This document shows positions 59,772-64,000 of a stretch of 64,000 bases of DNA, piece after piece. Where the stretch lies: contig CAKSZH010000005.1 of NCBI GenBank assembly GCA_934525675.1, positions 1 to 64,000 of the forward strand, given 5' to 3'. Position 1 is the stretch's first letter, and every line of letters begins with the position of its first letter. This DNA is from an uncultured Eubacteriales bacterium (lineage in GTDB: Bacteria; Bacillota; Clostridia; Oscillospirales; CAG-272). Under the pieces are notes generated by a model. That model saw nothing but the letters and a program-made list of their open reading frames with translations. It had not been told where the DNA came from and did not search any database. The translations under genes were made by a program, and so were the position numbers.

Positions 59772-61511
59772 TCATTTATATAATTCATAAATGTTGTATG
59801 CAGTTTGCATAGTTAATGTTACGTCATATATGGGTGCTTGTATGATGCCGTTTTTATAAACTTTCCAAGTAGGGTTGCTATTAGTTCCCCTAAAAGATGT
59901 TGAACCACCGGACACAATATCGGTATTGGCGATTACAATTCCATTGGGATTTATTCTTTTGCTTAACCAATACGCTACATTATCACTTTCTGTCCCGCCT
60001 GCGGTTTCGCAAGCGGTCATCATGATGAAATGTATTGCAGTGTTAACAGGAAGATCAGATATATTGTTTTTTGATACAATAATGGGTGTTGAACCTATTC
60101 CATGATCGTATAGCCCCGTTGGACTGCCGTGTGTGTGTATAATGATACATTCTCCGGCCTCCTTCCAACAAGTCTCAAATGACGATGAATTTGTAGGGGT
60201 TTTTACAACATAACTTTCCTGATGATCAAACTCCGCAGCCATGTCTCTTCCCATGGTTTCAGAAGATTCAATCCAAGCACTTGGTGAACAACTGAAAACA
60301 GTAACTTTTGGGGATACATACACCGTACACTCATCCCGTTTACCATTCTCGTTCCAATCCTGCGCGTAAAGTTTCGCAGAACCGATTCCTGTTGCTCTGA
60401 CATGAATGTATCTGTCTCCGTCATCATCCCAACCATAAGAGCATTCCAATACATCACTGTACAGCTCCCACCACCAAATCATCTGCTCATCAGCGTCGGA
60501 AGGATTGATGGAGACAGAAAGACCGGGAATTCGCCGAGCACCATTATATCCCTTGTAGGTGTAATTGGGTGTGATCGGCAATTCGTACAATACACCGGTC
60601 TCCAGAGTTATCGTATCTTTATGAATGGTTACGTAGTCAGCAAATACTCTTTCCGTAACACATAGGGTATAGTTGCCGGTATCATTCCCATGGACACGAA
60701 CTTTGACATAATAAGTTGCTCCGGCGGTAAGGTTTTGGATGATACGGAAGTTGATTTTTCCGCAAGGAGCATAGTCGTCTACCTCTGTGATCAGATCGCC
60801 GCAGCAATCGTACAGAGTACCGATTGTATCCAATGATCCGGTGGTATAAATGGTATATTTGCCGGTTCTTGTCGCGGTAAACCTGAACCACTGTTCTGCG
60901 CCGGGACAACTGATGGATCCGCTTGTATTGCTTTCGTCGGAAATTTCTTTCGCATTTGCCAAACTTGAGTTGGTAGGACCGGTACAACACGAACTTGTTA
61001 CGGATGCTGTAACGGATGTGACAGAAACTCCACTATCCTGCGCCTGTTCCTCCGCGATAGCCGTAGCTATGTTATCTGTCTTTGCGGTAGAAGCACTTAC
61101 ATGATCAGCCATAAATGCAACAATATGTGCGGATCGTGTTGTCTCATCGTCGGTTGGTACGGTAGATACTTCGTCATTCTGCTGATCCTTTTCTGCCTCT
61201 TCCGCAAGGAAGGGGGTGATTCCCTCGTCGGTTTTCACTCGTTCAACACAGTCAAGCTGCTTGATAAATGCAAGCTGTGTCATGTTCATTCGTGTGGATA
61301 AAGTATCACATTCTTCATGATCACCCCCCACGATAGCTCCTGCGGTCTCCAATATCGACAGCAGGTATTCTTTTTGATTTGCATCGTATTGAAGATAAAA
61401 AAGAAATTTTTCCTCTTCAATCGTTGCTTGCGCAATTTGAGCTGCTTCTTCAAGCTGCTCGGTTTCGGGTGCAAGGTAAAGATCATCGACACCCATATTT
61501 TCATTTTTCAT
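59772..61511 (-). CDS. Caspase-like (clan CD) protease with PPC domain
   Basis: The 579-residue protein starts at ATG 61511 (MKNENMGVDDL) after AAAGGA. An N-terminal helical region of about 100 residues is followed by an Ala/Ser/Thr-rich linker. A pre-peptidase C-terminal (PPC) beta domain at about 210-310 has WFRFTATRTGKYTI, DTIGTLYD and TAGATYYVKVRV. After a second beta region comes a caspase-like domain with IIIHTHGSPTGLYDHG (His) and IHFIMMTACETAGGTESDNVAYWL (Cys) as the dyad. There is no Sec signal, so export may need another route. CHAT-type is the alternative. The neighbour fragments are RHS and DNRLRE proteins, so a polymorphic-toxin-like locus is possible. Confidence 0.72.
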   Translation of the reverse strand: MKNENMGVDDLYLAPETEQLEEAAQIAQATIEEEKFLFYLQYDANQKEYLLSILETAGAIVGGDHEECDTLSTRMNMTQLAFIKQLDCVERVKTDEGITPFLAEEAEKDQQNDEVSTVPTDDETTRSAHIVAFMADHVSASTAKTDNIATAIAEEQAQDSGVSVTSVTASVTSSCCTGPTNSSLANAKEISDESNTSGSISCPGAEQWFRFTATRTGKYTIYTTGSLDTIGTLYDCCGDLITEVDDYAPCGKINFRIIQNLTAGATYYVKVRVHGNDTGNYTLCVTERVFADYVTIHKDTITLETGVLYELPITPNYTYKGYNGARRIPGLSVSINPSDADEQMIWWWELYSDVLECSYGWDDDGDRYIHVRATGIGSAKLYAQDWNENGKRDECTVYVSPKVTVFSCSPSAWIESSETMGRDMAAEFDHQESYVVKTPTNSSSFETCWKEAGECIIIHTHGSPTGLYDHGIGSTPIIVSKNNISDLPVNTAIHFIMMTACETAGGTESDNVAYWLSKRINPNGIVIANTDIVSGGSTSFRGTNSNPTWKVYKNGIIQAPIYDVTLTMQTAYNIYELYK

Positions 61512-61600
61512 GATAATAAATCCTTTCTTTTGAATTTTGTCATATTTTGCAGCTGCAAGTGTATGATACGATTGAACTCTGACAACGAGTGTCATGGTTA
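60810..61600. repeat. Direct repeat, copy 2 (about 790 bp)
   Basis: This is the intact-gene copy of the repeat at 57758-58540. The right-hand limit is near the conserved CAGCTGCAAGTGTATGATACG leader about 50 bp upstream of the start codon. A related leader (CAGCTGCAGATACAG) lies before the DNRLRE gene near 63043, so several genes here share one upstream region. Confidence 0.9.
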
Positions 61601-61619
61601 ACTTTCTTTTTTGAAAATT

Positions 61620-61791
61620 TTAGAACGGTTCATAGTTGCAAGTCGAGTGCTCGCAATTGCAGACGCCGCCGATCCAATGCTGACACGACATACAAATGTC
61701 ATCATAATAGAGATCGTCGTACATATAGTCTTCAAAATATTCGCCCGGGTGTTCATCCCTTGGATCGAAAGTAGGGGACTGCTACTGTTCC
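61620..61791 (-). pseudogene. Small Cys-rich open frame, probably degenerate
   Basis: The minus-strand frame ends at TAA 61622-61620 and reads QSPTFDPRDEHPGEYFEDYM...CMSCQHWIGGVCNCEHSTC. An in-frame TAG (61794-61792) separates it from upstream SISNKKEAKEKDENIKATPTV. Five cysteines in CxxC-like spacing suggest a metal-binding or disulphide peptide. There is no good start codon. It lies between the caspase-like and DNRLRE genes. Confidence 0.3.
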
Positions 61792-61888
61792 ACAATTGAG
61801 CTCGGTACTGTCGGGGTGGCTTTGATGTTTTCGTCCTTTTCTTTTGCCTCCTTTTTGTTTGATATAGATTGTTGTGCTTTTTGGAAAG

Positions 61889-63016
61889 CTAACGATAATT
61901 GATTTCGAGAATTTGAGGTGCGAAGTAGTTATCTCCGGTGGCAATTACAGAAAAACCTGCGTTCTTCTTTTTTGCTTTCAAAATAAATCCTTCACCTCTT
62001 TGAAGGCGTCCTTGCTTGTCTGCAAGCACGGGCATCAAATTCAAATCAATGTAATGATCAGTAATCTGAGATTCGTTAAAGGTAGATGCTTCAGCAATCT
62101 TGTTGTCCCACGTAGAGCCAAAGCTGCAGAAACGAGCGGCAACCTTGGATGAGGTTAATTCAACGGCTCCCGTGTTAAGTTTGGGAAGATGGAGAATCGC
62201 GCGAAGTATCTTTTTGTCATTCAACTCCGACAACGTTGTAAAGTCGGGTCTGGAGTATAACCATTGTTCTCCAAACTCCTTTGTGCTTCCGATGAAACCA
62301 ATACTGCCAAAAGCATTGTTGACCTTTGCGTTTTTGCTTTCTACGGTCGTGTCTTGAAATAGCTTAGGCTCGTATAGATTGGCTTCGATCAATACGGATT
62401 TGCCAAATGAAGAACATGAAATAACGGAAACCGTGTAGTTACGGTCTGTTATCTTTTGATAAGAAATTTTAGCGGGAGCAATGATATTTCCGTTTGCATC
62501 TGACGTACCGATACAAGAAAATGACACAAATGGGCGGAATCGCTCGCTCATCAACGCAAAGTTTTTATCGTTTGCTCTTACCTCCAAAAAGGGTTTGCTT
62601 ATTTCTACGGAAAAAGTACATCCTATCCCGTCGTTACAGAAGCTACGAAGTGCGATTCCGTTAACCGTAGGATAAAGCCGCTTATTTGTGTACATGATTT
62701 CAGTTTCTGATATGCGAGAAATTTGCTCAGAAAGAGAAATAACACAAGAGCCCTCTGAGTTTTCCATCCGGACACTGCTTCCAATGGTTATATTCGCATT
62801 GCTTCCGGTTGTATAAGCAACGCCGCCTTTCGAGTGGAATTTCATATCAACGGTTTTTCTCGTTCGGCTGTTGTAAATAGGTGAAGAAAAGTAATATGCG
62901 GTTTTAGTTCCGTTCTGTTCGATCGCAACAAGACGGTAACGATTGCTATTTTTATAGTCAATTACCAGTGGTGAACCTTTTCTTAATGTGAAGATTTCTC
63001 CAAGAATAGAATTCAT
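61889..63016 (-). CDS. DNRLRE-domain protein, likely the N-terminal part of a split RHS gene
   Basis: The 375-residue protein starts at ATG 63016 with GGAGAC upstream. Two blocks fit DNRLRE/CBM96-type modules: LRAILHLPKLNTGAVELTSSKVAARFCSFGSTWDNKI and the closing YFAPQILEINYR. In Clostridia such domains form the N-terminus of long RHS-repeat proteins and are followed in frame by YD repeats. Here a TAG ends the frame right after the domain. The RHS middle part lies 4 kb away at 55845-57757. I infer that the two were once one gene. Confidence 0.75.
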   Translation of the reverse strand: MNSILGEIFTLRKGSPLVIDYKNSNRYRLVAIEQNGTKTAYYFSSPIYNSRTRKTVDMKFHSKGGVAYTTGSNANITIGSSVRMENSEGSCVISLSEQISRISETEIMYTNKRLYPTVNGIALRSFCNDGIGCTFSVEISKPFLEVRANDKNFALMSERFRPFVSFSCIGTSDANGNIIAPAKISYQKITDRNYTVSVISCSSFGKSVLIEANLYEPKLFQDTTVESKNAKVNNAFGSIGFIGSTKEFGEQWLYSRPDFTTLSELNDKKILRAILHLPKLNTGAVELTSSKVAARFCSFGSTWDNKIAEASTFNESQITDHYIDLNLMPVLADKQGRLQRGEGFILKAKKKNAGFSVIATGDNYFAPQILEINYR

Positions 63017-63132
63017 TTAATTGTCTCCTTTCATGTTTTTTACAGCTGCAGATACAGTATAAATGTTAACCATGACAGCTAACGTCATAGTTAACAGATT
63101 ATGCAATAAAGTTTTTTGAGGATCGACACCAA

Positions 63133-63187
63133 AAAATAAATACTCCGTGGTTCATTCACTTGAAGTACCTCGGAGTATTTATTTTTA
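63133..63187. terminator. Hairpin with A/T tails upstream of the DNRLRE gene
   Basis: AAATAAATACTCCG (63133-63146) and its complement (63168-63183) enclose 21 nt and end in TTTTTA. It may end a rightward or leftward transcript from a gene that is now lost. Confidence 0.65.
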
Positions 63188-63296
63188 CAAATTACGCGAG
63201 CTTATTTAAGAAGGGTGGTTTTTTGTCGTATGCCGTAAATCCGCTGCTTAAATTACAATACCGAACTTGTTTTTTAATAGATATTAGGATTTTCAT

Positions 63297-63345
63297 AAAA
63301 AACGGGCTACCGAAGTAGCCCGAAAATAATATGCTTATTATTTTT
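63297..63345. terminator. Second hairpin, CGGGCTAC...GTAGCCCG
   Basis: CGGGCTAC (63303-63310) pairs with GTAGCCCG (63315-63322) around CGAA, with A-rich sequence before it and AAAATAATA after it. It lies in the 650-bp gap before the DUF262 fragment. No gene is seen at 63190-63480. Confidence 0.6.
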
Positions 63346-63485
63346 TTCAATTGGGTGTATGAATATTGCTTCCAATAGTCCATTATTGATCACAGCTATG
63401 GTATCAATCGCAAAGCGATACCCTGTTCTCAAAAAATCTTTATTTCCAAAACAAAACCAATGTGCCATGATAAATCATTTGTTTG

Positions 63486-63674
63486 ATGGGGAAAAATAAT
63501 TAAGTCAAGCAACTCACATGTACAGTTATCAGATGAACAGATTAATAAAAAATACATTGAAGGAGATATACGCATTGTAACAGAACAAGGAAGATATCCT
63601 CTGGAAACCGTATACAAAATGTTTTCTGATAAAAAGAAATATAACGATAGAATTGTTTACCAAAGAGAGTATAC
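63486..63674 (+). pseudogene. N-terminal fragment of a DUF262 (GmrSD-type) protein, frameshifted
   Basis: The frame reads KSSNSHVQLSDEQINKKYIE, then GDIRIVTEQGRYPLETVYKM, then IVYQREYT, the usual start of DUF262 proteins (anti-phage GmrSD family and relatives). ATG 63486 is out of frame by one G in a GGGG run; with three Gs it would give MGKIIKSSNS. The match stops near 63670 where a dehydrogenase frame begins. It is a remnant of a defence-type gene. Confidence 0.6.
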
Positions 63675-64000
63675 TCATCATCGGAGCAGGCCCCACGGGA
63701 ATCTGCACGCTCCTTTGCGTGATGCTGAAGAATCCCAAGCGCATTATCATGTGCGAGAAGGACGAAAACCGTATCAAGTTTGTGAATGAGTATTATCCCG
63801 ATGTGCTGACGGTTACGCCCGAAGAATGCCTTGATTTTGTGCGCGAGAACTGTGATCACGGCGGCGCAGATGTTGTGCTTGAGGTTGCCGGAGCAGAGAA
63901 CACCTTCGAGCTTGCGTGGCAGTGTGCTCGCCCGAATGCGATCGTCACGGTGGTGGCGCTTCACGATAAGGCGCAGACCTTGCCTCTGCCCGATAAGTAC
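63665..64000 (+). CDS. Zinc-type alcohol dehydrogenase fragment (Rossmann part), runs off the window
   Basis: The frame reads ESILIIGAGPTGICTLLCVM, then NPKRIIMCEKDENRIKFVNE, then GADVVLEVAGAENTFELAWQ, then CARPNAIVTVVALHDK. This is the NAD(P)-binding half of a medium-chain dehydrogenase, with G-A-G-P-T-G as the nucleotide loop. The N-terminal catalytic half is missing; the frame emerges from the DUF262 fragment at about 63665-63674. Codon use is GC-rich like the chromosome and unlike the AT-rich DNA before it. The 3' end lies outside the window. Confidence 0.75.

Overview
The window reads as chromosome of an uncultured, probably gut-associated Clostridia-type Bacillota. The backbone is GC-rich. 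It carries genes typical of Firmicutes: Mini-RNase III, a DUF1836 regulator, SipW-type signal peptidases, PhoP-like boxes, a c-di-GMP-I riboswitch and RsbW/STAS partner-switching genes. There is no rRNA, CRISPR array or intact insertion sequence, and one complete tRNA gene. The organism assignment is inference from gene content.

Layout. (1) 1-4.35 kb is an AT-rich accessory island next to a tRNA-Pro gene. It holds the end of a mobile-element protein and a tightly overlapping three-gene operon: UvrD-like helicase, DarT-like ADP-ribosyltransferase and ADP-ribosylglycohydrolase. A second, truncated tRNA-Pro copy keeps the tRNA promoter. (2) 4.5-7.3 kb is a PMCA-type calcium ATPase. (3) 7.4-24.8 kb is a c-di-GMP locus. 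A c-di-GMP-I riboswitch with a terminator precedes a degenerate EAL protein, a membrane-anchored TasA-like protein, a TasA-like fibre subunit, a SipW-type signal peptidase, a membrane-anchored McrB-like AAA+ ATPase, a large DUF2357-like protein and a second SipW-type peptidase. It continues with an EAL protein, a GGDEF-REC-HD-GYP protein, a solute-binding lipoprotein, a hybrid histidine kinase and an HPt protein. This is the best candidate for an undescribed system: c-di-GMP-controlled assembly of a surface fibre.

(4) 25-43.5 kb is mostly housekeeping: guaA of eukaryotic type, UDP-GlcNAc 2-epimerase, an ECF sigma/anti-sigma/regulator operon, a dihydrouridine synthase, a DUF1836-YhcH-Mini-III-lipoprotein operon, cyclophilin, a GH95/GDSL glycan operon, lipoproteins, a D-amino acid aminotransferase, GH32 and a cytidylate-kinase-like protein. 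(5) 43.9-53.6 kb is a phosphate regulon: pstSCAB, a Na/Pi cotransporter with a PhoU-like domain, and an HD-phoP-phoR operon. The three promoters share one exact box architecture. (6) 53.8-55.8 kb holds a TetR regulator, STAS, a collapsed SpoIIE-type phosphatase, an RsbW-like kinase and a broken NHLM-type secretion adaptor.

(7) 55.8-64 kb is lower in GC and rearranged: an RHS fragment fused to a duplicated N-terminus of a caspase-like protein, the intact caspase-like gene, a lipoprotein, a DNRLRE-domain protein, a DUF262 fragment and a dehydrogenase fragment cut by the window edge. Several abrupt gene-to-gene junctions here could be real decay or assembly chimerism.
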